From positions 48,924-112,923 of the forward strand of contig DKFC01000068.1 in NCBI GenBank assembly GCA_002452745.1: a DNA stretch of 64,000 nucleotides, written 5' to 3'. Position numbers and translations under genes: made by a program. This document shows, in pieces, positions 25,491 through 34,075 of this stretch (its first letter is position 1; each line of letters starts with the position of its first letter). The stretch is from Firmicutes bacterium UBA6806. GTDB lineage: Bacteria > Bacillota > Clostridia > Peptostreptococcales > Acidaminobacteraceae. The notes below the pieces were generated by a model. It made no database searches. It saw nothing but the letters and a program-made list of their open reading frames with translations, and was not told the DNA's origin.

Positions 25491-26906
25491 TTAGCACTTT
25501 TCAAACACATTTTTATTGCCTTCTTTTGGAACTTCCATAGGATAATTCCCATCAAAACAAGCGGTGCAAAGATCACATTTTTTCATGCCTATTGATTCTA
25601 CCAGACCATCAACACTGAGATAAGCCAAACTATCTGCACCTGTCATCTCTCTAATCTCTTCAATAGTATGCGTCGCACCGATGAGCTGTGCCCGATTCGG
25701 CGTATCAATTCCAAAATAACAGGAATGTGAAACTGGCGGCGAGCTCACTCTGATGTGCACTTCTGTTGCCCCTGCATCCTTTAGCATGTTCACAAGACGT
25801 TTGCTAGTCGTGCCTCGGACAATTGAGTCGTCTATTAAAATCAGGCGTTTGCCTTCGATGTTTTCGCTCATGGCATTGAGTTTTAAACGAACTGCCAATT
25901 CCCTCGACTTTTGATCGGGCTGAATAAAGGTTCGTCCCAAATATTTATTCTTGATAAGGCCGATGTCAAACGGAATCCCCGATGCTTCTGCATATCCAAT
26001 TGCCGCCGCAATACCGGAATCTGGAACAGCTATGACCATATCTGCTTCCACAGGGCTCTCTTTTGCCAGTATTTGACCAGCTTTTTTTCTTGTGATAAAG
26101 ACATTTCTGCCGTCAATAATACTATCAGGTCTTGCAAAGTATACATATTCAAATGCACACACGGCCTTGCGCTTGCTGTCATCATACATGATGGATTCAA
26201 CTCCATTTTCGTCTATAATGACGATTTCACCCGGCTCAATATCTCTGACGAACTCGCCACCCACCACATCGTGTGCACAAGTTTCAGAGGCCAGGACATA
26301 TCCATCATCTACCTTTGCCAGTGACAACGGTCTAAGACCATGTGGATCTCTCACGCCTACGAGCATGTTGTCAATGATGATTACAAGGGCAAACGAGCCC
26401 CTTATTTCTTTCACAGATTCGATAACGGCCTCTTTCATTCCCAAATGGTAATTCTTCGCAATGAGATTTGCAATCACTTCTGAGTCGATTGAGGTCTGAA
26501 AGATCGACCCTTCATCTTCTAATCTATTTCGTATATCCCCGGCGTTTACCAAGTTTCCGTTGTGAGCAAGGGCAATACTGCCGCCTTTATATCTGACTAC
26601 GAGTGGCTGTGCGTTGGAGACATAGCTTTCTCCTGTGGTGCTATATCTCACGTGACCAATTCCAATATCTGCTGGGAGTCTGTCCAGTATCTCGCTTGAG
26701 AACACTTCCTGAACAAGTCCCATTTCCTTATAATATTGCATCTTACGATCTTTGAGGACTGCGATTCCAGCGCTTTCCTGTCCTCTATGCTGGAGTGCAA
26801 TCAGTCCAAAACAGACCATCTGCGATATATTTTCCATCCCCGGCGCATAAATACCGATGACACCACACTCTTCTTTTAGCTTATCAAGTTCAAACAATTC
26901 AGCCAT
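25491..26906 (-). CDS. purF: Amidophosphoribosyltransferase
   Basis: 471 residues catalysing the committed step from PRPP and glutamine. A short propeptide precedes the catalytic N-terminal Cys (LKEECGVIGIYAPG), as in the Bacillus-type enzyme that needs processing. The PRPP loop is LILIDDSIVRGTTSKRLV. Cys residues in KAVCAFEY, SHSCYFGI and KKCDLCTACF match the Fe-S cluster ligands of that type, which makes the enzyme oxygen-sensitive in relatives. The start at 26906 follows AAGGAGG; the frame is open further upstream into purC. Confidence 0.96.
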   Translation of the reverse strand: MAELFELDKLKEECGVIGIYAPGMENISQMVCFGLIALQHRGQESAGIAVLKDRKMQYYKEMGLVQEVFSSEILDRLPADIGIGHVRYSTTGESYVSNAQPLVVRYKGGSIALAHNGNLVNAGDIRNRLEDEGSIFQTSIDSEVIANLIAKNYHLGMKEAVIESVKEIRGSFALVIIIDNMLVGVRDPHGLRPLSLAKVDDGYVLASETCAHDVVGGEFVRDIEPGEIVIIDENGVESIMYDDSKRKAVCAFEYVYFARPDSIIDGRNVFITRKKAGQILAKESPVEADMVIAVPDSGIAAAIGYAEASGIPFDIGLIKNKYLGRTFIQPDQKSRELAVRLKLNAMSENIEGKRLILIDDSIVRGTTSKRLVNMLKDAGATEVHIRVSSPPVSHSCYFGIDTPNRAQLIGATHTIEEIREMTGADSLAYLSVDGLVESIGMKKCDLCTACFDGNYPMEVPKEGNKNVFEKC

Positions 26907-26922
26907 TCTCTCTTGGCCCTCC

Positions 26923-27627
26923 TTACTTTTCGAGTCTGCCCAAAACTTCCTGATAGGTTTCCTCAACATCACCTAAATCTCTTCTAAAGCGGTCCTTATC
27001 CATTTTTTTACCTGTCTGTGCATCCCAAAGTCTGCAAGTGTCAGGACTGATTTCATCTGCGAGGATAACCTCTCCTTTAAATACGCCAAATTCAAGTTTA
27101 AAGTCCACGAGCTTTAAGCCTCTTTCTGCAAAGAAAGCCAAAAGCAGTTCGTTGATTTTAAGCGCATATGTCTTAATGGTTTCAACTTGCTCTTTTGTTG
27201 CCAGTTCAATAGCCGCTATGTGATAGTCGTTAATCATTGGATCGCCGAGTTCATCATCTTTATAGCAGAATTCGAGGACAGTTTCCTTCATTGGAACCCC
27301 TTCTTCTATGCCAAGTCTCTTTGACAGAGAGCCAGCAGCTATATTTCTGACAATCACTTCAAGTGGTAAAATCTTGACAGCTTTAACATGTTGCTCACGG
27401 TCATTTAAAAGCGCTTCAAAATGAGTTGGAATTCCTTTTTCTTCAAGCATTTTGAAGAGGAGTGCACTCATTTTATTATTGACAACGCCCTTGTCTTGAA
27501 TAGTCCCCTTTTTTACACCATTAAATGCCGTTGCATCGTCTTTATATTCTACAATATAGTAATCTGCGTCTTCTGTCTTAAATACTTTTTTTGCCTTGCC
27601 TTCATAGAGCATTTCTAATTTTTCCAT
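26923..27627 (-). CDS. purC: Phosphoribosylaminoimidazole-succinocarboxamide synthase
   Basis: About 234 residues. SAICAR synthase features: MLYEGKAKKVF at the N-terminus, the VIVRNIAAGSLSKRLG segment and LADEISPDTCRLWD near the C-terminus. It condenses CAIR with aspartate. Three ATG codons lie close together; 27627 has the best spacing from AAAGGA, while 27636 overlaps it. Confidence 0.96.
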   Translation of the reverse strand: MEKLEMLYEGKAKKVFKTEDADYYIVEYKDDATAFNGVKKGTIQDKGVVNNKMSALLFKMLEEKGIPTHFEALLNDREQHVKAVKILPLEVIVRNIAAGSLSKRLGIEEGVPMKETVLEFCYKDDELGDPMINDYHIAAIELATKEQVETIKTYALKINELLLAFFAERGLKLVDFKLEFGVFKGEVILADEISPDTCRLWDAQTGKKMDKDRFRRDLGDVEETYQEVLGRLEK

Positions 27628-27698
27628 CATCGTCATCCTTTCTCATTTTGCCTCATCACAGCTTTTTAGTTTTATTAAATGTCAGCTTTTATTCCCTC

Positions 27699-28184
27699 TT
27701 AGTAAAGCGTCTGTATTTTCTTGTCCTTTTCAGTAACTTGATCTACCATTTCAAGTCGATAAGCCTTCATGCGATTTCTGAGCTCTGGGTATTTTATTGA
27801 AAGCATCTGAACAGCTAAAAGAGCCGCATTTTCTGCACCGTTTATCGCCACGGTTGCCACCGGAATCCCACTTGGCATCTGAACAATTGACAACAGCGAA
27901 TCAAGTCCGTCCATTGTAGACGACTTAATTGGAAGTCCAATGACTGGAAGCGTCGTCACACCTGCTATAACGCCAGGTAAATGTGCCGCCTTGCCCGCAG
28001 CGCCGATTATCACTTCAACGCCATTTGCTTCTGCATCCATTGCATAGGAAATTGCCAAATGCGGTGTTCTATGCGCTGATAACACACGAGCCTCAACTTC
28101 AACACCAAAGTCCTTGAGGATTTTAATGCCCTTCTCCACCACTTGAAAATCTGAGTCACTGCCCATTATGATTGCTACTTTCAT
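27699..28184 (-). CDS. purE: 5-(carboxyamino)imidazole ribonucleotide mutase
   Basis: 161 residues. The VAIIMGSDSD substrate loop lies at the N-terminus, SAHRTPH near residue 44 and GAAGKAAHLPGV near 68. It interconverts carboxylated AIR species. The first gene of the pur operon lacks a neighbouring purK. The start at 28184 has GGAGG five bases upstream, and the operon leader precedes it. Confidence 0.96.
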   Translation of the reverse strand: MKVAIIMGSDSDFQVVEKGIKILKDFGVEVEARVLSAHRTPHLAISYAMDAEANGVEVIIGAAGKAAHLPGVIAGVTTLPVIGLPIKSSTMDGLDSLLSIVQMPSGIPVATVAINGAENAALLAVQMLSIKYPELRNRMKAYRLEMVDQVTEKDKKIQTLY

Positions 28185-28221
28185 CTTTTCCTCCATCATC
28201 AAATAAATACCATATCTTCAG

Positions 28222-28256
28222 TTAAAAAAAACCTTCTAACAGCCGTTAAAAGGTTT
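28222..28256 (-). terminator. Intrinsic terminator in the purE leader (putative attenuator)
   Basis: Minus-strand arms AAACCTTTTAAC and GTTAGAAGGTTT (one G-U pair) with a four-base loop GGCT, followed by a long T run. It lies about 40 bases upstream of purE, after the promoter and a short leader ORF whose stop codon falls inside the first arm. Confidence 0.85.
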
Positions 28257-28335
28257 TTGACATACGAAATGAACCAATTCTCAATTGGCTTTGAACGATT
28301 TTCTGAGTTCCCTGTCCATTTACCAGTAATTTCAT
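28246..28335 (-). CDS. Putative 29-codon leader peptide of the purine operon
   Basis: An ATG at 28335, nine bases from a consensus AAAGGAG, opens a 29-codon frame (MKLLVNGQGTQKIVQ...) with four Gln codons and no recognisable domain. Its TAA at 28246-28248 lies within the 5' arm of the leader terminator. Inside it, CCAATTGAGAATTGG can form a separate hairpin. The arrangement fits translation-controlled attenuation, but the codon content does not identify an amino acid signal clearly. Confidence 0.55.
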   Translation of the reverse strand: MKLLVNGQGTQKIVQSQLRIGSFRMSKTF

Positions 28336-28401
28336 TCCGTCCAACTCCTTTAAAAACCCGAATAATTTTTATTTGATCTAGCTTATCATTCGATTAACAT
28401 C

Positions 28402-28437
28402 ATCATATAAAAATATCCCCTTGGCGTCAAGGGGATA
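28402..28437 (-). promoter_or_regulatory. purE promoter overlapping the upstream terminator hairpin
   Basis: On the minus strand, TTGACG (28425-28430), a 17-base spacer and TATGAT (28402-28407) form a near-consensus vegetative promoter. The -35 is inside a perfect 10-bp-arm hairpin (28414-28437, TATCCCCTTG/CAAGGGGATA) followed by TTTTTATA. That hairpin can also terminate the histidine kinase transcript arriving from 28518. Confidence 0.65.
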
Positions 28438-28517
28438 ACGAATTATTTTCTTGTAAAATTTCTTAATATTCACCTTATTGTATTAGATAGGCTAATATTT
28501 AGCATAAGCGTATCTTC

Positions 28518-30554
28518 TTAATTCGGTTTTTTGTCGTTTGGAATGTATATAATGGCTTTGAACAAGTCGCCGTCAATGACTATATCCAGTTTGCCGCCCT
28601 GTATGGACATAAGTTCGTTTGCTATGGCAAGCCCGAGGCCAAATCCCTCTTCTTTTCTGGATAAATCTCCCCTTGCGAAACGCTCTTTCAAGTCTTCATT
28701 TCCAACTGGTAGCAATTCCTTGGAGATATTTTTAAATTCCAGCGACACAAACTGCCCTTCATTTTTAGCAATAATAAAGACCCTTGAGTTTGGCATACCG
28801 TATTTGATGATATTGCTGACGATATTTTGGATGACGCGCCACAGTTTTGCCGAATCCCCTTTCACCATTTTGGGTTCATTTAAGTCAGAATGTATAACAG
28901 TGAGCTTCATCTGTGCCAATTCCTCTTCATATTCCCCCAGTATTTGCATGAGCATCTGGTGAATATCCAAGGCTTCCAAATTGACTTCCACATTCCCAGA
29001 ACTCACTTTGCTGATCTCAAGCACATCTTCGATAAGAGCCTTCAGCGAAAAGCTCTTTTCCTCCAGCACTCTTATATAATTTTGCGCCTCTTCGTCTTCC
29101 AGTTCCATTTTTTTAAGGAGAGAGACATAGTTAATAATTGCTGTAAGCGGTGTCTTTAAATCGTGAGACACATTGGTTATGAGTTCCGTCTTTAGTTTCT
29201 CACCTTTGAGAGCCTGCTCTACAGAGGTTTGAACCGTTTCCTGCAAGTGATTGATATTATAGCCAAAATCATACAGATGCGAACTCACATTTTCAAGGTC
29301 TATTTTGCCCTGATTTTCCACTTGTTCCATGATGGATTTCAAGCCTCTCAACATTCTGTACCCTAAATAGAGTGCTCCAATATTGAAAATAAGCCAAATG
29401 AGTAGCCACCCTCCCTCATTATAGACTAGAACACCCAAGAAGGTATTCGCCATGCCATAAAGGCCAATCAGTGCCAGCATGCGCCTTCTAAACACAACAT
29501 TTCTAGAGACGGCACGATTGACCTGTCTACCAAAATTAAAAAGTGATATGATTCCGCCCACCAAAAGGGTGTGTTTAAAAAATCGCCGTTTGCCAAAATC
29601 ACCGATGAAGGATAGCGTCGCCATAATACCAAGGAGCACCCAGAGAAATGTCGCTAGAATCATCATGACTTCCAGCATCTGATCTCCACCGTTGCTCGGC
29701 AGGAAAAACGGCTCAAAATCAAGGGAATAATATATGAGCTCCATCATGATTGGTACGGAAAATCCCATAACTACAATTTTGACATCGTTTGGAATCATAT
29801 CCATCCAAGTTTCAAGCCCGTATGGATTTTTGGCCCTTCTAAAAGCCAGTATGCCAAATAGAAATATGCCGACAATTACCACAAACAACATACCTACATA
29901 GAGCTGATTTTTACTGTCAAAAAAAACTTGAATACCATCATAGGTCTGCTTATAGTTATAAAAGATATCAGTTGGCGCATAGGGTTCGAGCAGAGTGAAT
30001 CGCCCTTCCCAGTTTCCAAGCTCTCTAGCTGCCTCAAGGACAGAATTAACATTTTGGGAATATTGGTCAAGATAGATGACTTTTCCATTCTTTATCTGTA
30101 TCGCCTCGATCTTTCGACTGTCAATTTCCACTCTAAATGGGTAAGTTGTATATTTTTCGGGATCGTGAAGGTCACTGAAATTGCTGTAGACTTCATCTGT
30201 ATCCAAGTTGTGAATGTAATATCGAAAGGTTTGACTTTTGTCGAGATTCGCCTCAATTTGATACCACCTAAAAAGCAACTCTTGATAGTCCAAAGAACTG
30301 TCATTTTGAGCCATCTCTTCTATGTGCTCAGGCGACTTTAAAATCAGTTCCTTCTCCACAATGTTATGAACCCTTCGTCCAAATTCATATCTAAAATCAT
30401 ATGTGTTGTAAACAGAGCCTGCATAATAAAGGCCTTCGTATTTGTCAATAAACAGGATTGTCAGTAAAGTGACCAAAACCAATCCCGATAAAATAACCTG
30501 CCCGAGAGTCTGGAAGATGCTACTCCGAGCTGATGTCTTCGATTTTGTATCCAA
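28518..30554 (-). CDS. Multi-pass sensor histidine kinase
   Basis: 678 residues. An N-terminal membrane helix (about 15-37) is followed by a predicted extracellular region of about 170 residues, then several membrane helices (about 210-400). HisKA follows with the phospho-acceptor in NVSHDLKTPL near residue 465, then HATPase_c with N-box RVIQNIVSNIIKYG and a GLGLAIANELM G-box. It starts with TTG, read from 30554, behind GGTGGTG, and overlaps the response regulator by 35 bases, so they are partners. The signal is unknown; the architecture resembles large VanS-like kinases of Firmicutes. Confidence 0.9.
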   Translation of the reverse strand: MDTKSKTSARSSIFQTLGQVILSGLVLVTLLTILFIDKYEGLYYAGSVYNTYDFRYEFGRRVHNIVEKELILKSPEHIEEMAQNDSSLDYQELLFRWYQIEANLDKSQTFRYYIHNLDTDEVYSNFSDLHDPEKYTTYPFRVEIDSRKIEAIQIKNGKVIYLDQYSQNVNSVLEAARELGNWEGRFTLLEPYAPTDIFYNYKQTYDGIQVFFDSKNQLYVGMLFVVIVGIFLFGILAFRRAKNPYGLETWMDMIPNDVKIVVMGFSVPIMMELIYYSLDFEPFFLPSNGGDQMLEVMMILATFLWVLLGIMATLSFIGDFGKRRFFKHTLLVGGIISLFNFGRQVNRAVSRNVVFRRRMLALIGLYGMANTFLGVLVYNEGGWLLIWLIFNIGALYLGYRMLRGLKSIMEQVENQGKIDLENVSSHLYDFGYNINHLQETVQTSVEQALKGEKLKTELITNVSHDLKTPLTAIINYVSLLKKMELEDEEAQNYIRVLEEKSFSLKALIEDVLEISKVSSGNVEVNLEALDIHQMLMQILGEYEEELAQMKLTVIHSDLNEPKMVKGDSAKLWRVIQNIVSNIIKYGMPNSRVFIIAKNEGQFVSLEFKNISKELLPVGNEDLKERFARGDLSRKEEGFGLGLAIANELMSIQGGKLDIVIDGDLFKAIIYIPNDKKPN

Positions 30555-31221
30555 TTCCCCACACCACCTTTAAATATTTTGGGTTTTTTGTGTCGATTTC
30601 AATTTTTTCACGGATTCTCCTAATATGTACAGCAACCGTATTATCTGCTGCAACGGCATGATTCTCCCATACACTTTCATAAATATCATTTATGGCAAAT
30701 ATGCGCCCTTTGTGTTTCATCAAAAGGGCAAGAATACCGTATTCAGTGGCTGTCAGCGAAATTGATTCGCCTTCCAGCCTCACTTCCTTCTTAACTGGAT
30801 CAAGGCTAAGTCCACCTGTCCGGTAGGCTTCAGGAGAAACTTGATGTGTATTGTACCTCTTGTACCGTCTGATTTGGGAGCGCACTCTTGCAATCAATTC
30901 CAGCGGATTATAGGGCTTGGTCATATAGTCATCAGCACCTAGGTTGAGCCCGATTATTTTATCGACATCCTCCGACTTTGCCGTGACATAGATAATTGGA
31001 AAAGAATGCGTCTCTCGAATACGTCGCATCACTTCGAGTCCGTCCATCTCCGGCATCATGATGTCAAGCAGCAGCAAGTCTACTTCTTCCGTTTCAATGA
31101 GTTCAATTGCCTGTCTTCCATTCATAGCCTTTAATACCCGATAGCCTTCACTTGCCAAAAAAATCTCCACTGAATTGACGATGGCTAAATCGTCATCACA
31201 TACAAGAACTGTGTGCTTCAT
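30520..31221 (-). CDS. OmpR-family response regulator
   Basis: 233 residues. Receiver domain with acidic pair near residues 9-11, phospho-acceptor Asp53 (LLLDIMMPEMDG) and switch Lys in VTAKSED. The C-terminal winged helix has TATEYGILALLM and VAVHIRRIREKIE. The start at 31221 has GGAGGCAAC directly upstream. It forms a two-gene operon with the following kinase. Confidence 0.94.
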   Translation of the reverse strand: MKHTVLVCDDDLAIVNSVEIFLASEGYRVLKAMNGRQAIELIETEEVDLLLLDIMMPEMDGLEVMRRIRETHSFPIIYVTAKSEDVDKIIGLNLGADDYMTKPYNPLELIARVRSQIRRYKRYNTHQVSPEAYRTGGLSLDPVKKEVRLEGESISLTATEYGILALLMKHKGRIFAINDIYESVWENHAVAADNTVAVHIRRIREKIEIDTKNPKYLKVVWGIGYKIEDISSE

Positions 31222-31348
31222 GTTGCCTCCTCTATAACTGTAACGCGCTACAGGTTTATCATACCAAAATATTCTGTCAAAGATGTGCATATATTTCTTA
31301 CAAGTTTCTTAAAATCTCCTTTTTTCAAATCTTTTTTATGTCTTTATT

Positions 31349-31375
31349 AAAAAAATCTCCCCGAAGAGAGATTTT
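31349..31375 (-). terminator. Intrinsic terminator after galM
   Basis: Minus-strand stem AAATCTC/GGAGATTT with a TCTTCGG loop, followed by TTTTTAAT. It ends the galactose operon about 110 bases after galM and protects the regulator gene downstream. Confidence 0.8.
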
Positions 31376-31481
31376 GATGTTCATTTGAGCTTTTGTCAAT
31401 TTTGAATATACCTCTTTGAAAAATGCACCTTCGCATTTGTTCATCTGTCAGGCATGATTTTAGGACTTCTGCACATATGTC

Positions 31482-32474
31482 TTAGCGATTCATCACGCCA
31501 AATTTTAAAGTGGTTTCGCTGACATAAGGCGTTGTTGAATCCAATTTGTAAATTTGATTTGGATAGCCCTGTGTTTCAAAGCAAATGGCTCTATGCGTCT
31601 TAAACGGGCCATTGTTGCTGTAAATAACAACTGCCTCCTGATTGGTTTTGATGCTCATGACTCGCCCTGAAACGGGATCTGCATATTCTATGTCAGGCAT
31701 GCCCTCATCTATTTTAAACGCTATGCCAAATGGGTTGTCAATTCCCTTTGATAGCGCCGTCCCAATTGGAGAGAGTTCCGTGAAGTCAAATGGCGTTCCA
31801 GCACATGCCGTCATGATATCCAGTGGCAAACAATGTGCATCCACTTCCCTATAGTATTCTGCATTCACAAACAGCAGTTGATCGTCAATTTTGTTCAGAC
31901 GTTTTCCCGAAAGATTATAGTAGTTGTGATTGGTTAAATTGACTGCTGTCGGCCTGTCAGTGGATGCTTTAAACGTTATGGAGAGCTCATTTTCATGGTT
32001 GAGTCTATAGACTGCATATAAATCCATATTTCCTGGAAATCCATCCTCAAGGTGTCTGTGATGATGCTTTAACGTCACTTCATCAAAATCAGCACCTGTG
32101 TCCGTGGCTTCTATGCACCATACAACTTGATGAAGTCCCCTGTCTCCACTGTGAAGGCAGTTTATATCATTATTTATCTGGAGCTTATAGACCTTGTCCT
32201 CTATGGGGAGTTCGCCATTTTTAAGCCTGCCAGCCACTGGCCCAATAGTTGCGTTTAAGTAAAACTCATTTTTGACATACGCTTCAAGCAAATCATACGT
32301 CAGTAGAATATTCTCAAAGTTCCCCTCTCTGTCCGGTGTGTAAATCCCCATGAGAATACAGCCAAAGTTAGTGAGTTCCACACTATAGCCATTAGAATTT
32401 TTTAGTGTAATCAGATGCACTTCCGATCCTACAAAGTCACTTAACGCCTTCCACTTTTCCACTTGAACGCTCAT
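31482..32474 (-). CDS. galM: Aldose 1-epimerase (mutarotase)
   Basis: 330 residues. Catalytic features: the LHSGDRGLHQVVW segment, NLTNHNYYNLSG with the catalytic His, and a C-terminal VYSNNGPF and acidic AICFETQGYP segment containing the likely catalytic Glu. It interconverts the alpha and beta anomers of galactose and glucose before GalK. The start at 32474 follows GGAGGG. It is the last gene of the gal operon. Confidence 0.93.
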   Translation of the reverse strand: MSVQVEKWKALSDFVGSEVHLITLKNSNGYSVELTNFGCILMGIYTPDREGNFENILLTYDLLEAYVKNEFYLNATIGPVAGRLKNGELPIEDKVYKLQINNDINCLHSGDRGLHQVVWCIEATDTGADFDEVTLKHHHRHLEDGFPGNMDLYAVYRLNHENELSITFKASTDRPTAVNLTNHNYYNLSGKRLNKIDDQLLFVNAEYYREVDAHCLPLDIMTACAGTPFDFTELSPIGTALSKGIDNPFGIAFKIDEGMPDIEYADPVSGRVMSIKTNQEAVVIYSNNGPFKTHRAICFETQGYPNQIYKLDSTTPYVSETTLKFGVMNR

Positions 32475-32560
32475 GTTACCCTCCAATCAACTTTTAGAGA
32501 CTCGCCTATTTTTTTCTTTGAGCTGTGTTAGAGCACTGCCTTTTTAAAATACAGCGTTCT

Positions 32561-34075
32561 TTAGAGTTTAGCACCTTCTTTTAGAAAGACCGTCATGCGC
32601 TCCCACTTGTTCTTGTAAATCCCCGCATCACATAAGGCAGAGCTGAACTTGGCTCCAATTTCCGCTTTAATAACCTCGTCTAGAGCCGTCTCAGACTGCA
32701 TACTTGCATCAATCATCGGTTTAATTTCCGAAAGCCACACAAGATGTTTTTCCAGACTTTCAAACTGCTCGCACTTACTGAGATTGAGCCCTGTTTCATC
32801 TATACAGGATTTCACAAGATCCATCTCCGCTACCAACCGGCTAGGCAGTACTGCCAACCCCATCACTTCAATCAGTCCTATATTTTCACGCTTGATGTGA
32901 TGGTGCTTTCTTTGGACATGGAAAATTCCCTCTGGACTTTCCTCAGACTTCCGGTTATTTCTAAGTGCCAAAAACAGTTCATAAGCCTCTCCGTTTTTCC
33001 TTAGAATTGGCGTGATGGTGTTGTGTCTTTCATCTGTATAGGCCACTAGGTCGACCTCTTCGTCGCTGTATTCAATCCAGTTGTTCAAAATGGCATCACT
33101 TATGTCTATAAGCGATTTTCGATCCTTTGATGTCACTCTCAAAACAGAAACTGGCCAGTCCAAAATATCTATTTTTACATCTTCATATGCCTTTGGTTCA
33201 TAAGTCATCAGCGATTTTGCACGCATCATAGGCATTTCATAATTTCCAGCCTGATAGTGATCGTGACTGAGAATTGATCCACCCACCGTATGAAGATCGG
33301 CATTTGACCCCACAAAATAGTGGGGAAAGACATCGACAAAATCACAGAGCCTCACAAATGTCATTCGATCTATCTTCATGTTTCGATGCGTCTCACATAA
33401 GACAATGGCATGCTCGTTGTAGTAGACATATGGAGAGTACTGAAAATACCAGCGTTCTCCCCCCAGTGTGAGATTGATAATCCTATGATTTTGTCTGGCT
33501 GGATGATCCACTCGCCCCTTGTAGCCCACATTTTCTTTACACAGCAAACACTTGGGATACTTCACTGCTTTTACATTCTTTTGAAGTGCAATTTCCCTTG
33601 GGTCTTTTTCTGGTTTCGACAGATTGATCGTTATATCCATTTTACCGTAATCCGTCTCCGTTTCCCAAGAGATATTCTTGGAGGTTCTATCTGTCCGGAT
33701 GTAAGTCGAATCCATGGAAAGTTCATAGAAGAAATCCGTCGCTTCGTTTGGAGAGTTCTCATAGTGTTCATAGAACTGACGATTGAGCTCTGATGGTCTG
33801 GGCATGAGCTTCGACATGAGCTCTGCCTGAAACGATTCAACTTCATAAAGAAATTCCAGTGTTCGCCCGTGTTCTCTGGCATCTGTCACCAATTCATCCA
33901 GTAGTGCGTATATCTCGCCATCAAACGATGTGCACTTTTCCACGCTATCCAAATCTGCCTCGGCCCCGATGACTTTCCACAGCTCATTTCGAACACAATC
34001 GCTGTCTTCAAAGTCAATCATTCCCTTTTGAATGCCATAGGCTATCAATTGCTCCAAATGATTAAATACTTTCAT
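32561..34075 (-). CDS. galT: UDP-glucose-hexose-1-phosphate uridylyltransferase, class II
   Basis: 504 residues, the longer Firmicute form of GalT rather than the 350-residue Gram-negative form. The active-site His-x-His is in GGSILSHDHYQAGNYEMPMMRA near residue 270, and CLLCKENVGYKGR carries the Cys pair of the class. It exchanges UMP between galactose-1-P and UDP-glucose. The start follows GGAGTCG and overlaps galK by 14 bases. Confidence 0.95.
   Translation of the reverse strand: MKVFNHLEQLIAYGIQKGMIDFEDSDCVRNELWKVIGAEADLDSVEKCTSFDGEIYALLDELVTDAREHGRTLEFLYEVESFQAELMSKLMPRPSELNRQFYEHYENSPNEATDFFYELSMDSTYIRTDRTSKNISWETETDYGKMDITINLSKPEKDPREIALQKNVKAVKYPKCLLCKENVGYKGRVDHPARQNHRIINLTLGGERWYFQYSPYVYYNEHAIVLCETHRNMKIDRMTFVRLCDFVDVFPHYFVGSNADLHTVGGSILSHDHYQAGNYEMPMMRAKSLMTYEPKAYEDVKIDILDWPVSVLRVTSKDRKSLIDISDAILNNWIEYSDEEVDLVAYTDERHNTITPILRKNGEAYELFLALRNNRKSEESPEGIFHVQRKHHHIKRENIGLIEVMGLAVLPSRLVAEMDLVKSCIDETGLNLSKCEQFESLEKHLVWLSEIKPMIDASMQSETALDEVIKAEIGAKFSSALCDAGIYKNKWERMTVFLKEGAKL

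Noticed and set aside
28353..28367. PurBox-like AAACCCGAATAAT in the purE leader
   Set aside because: Two mismatches to the Bacillus PurR consensus and only one copy where PurR needs two. It is also downstream of the promoter.
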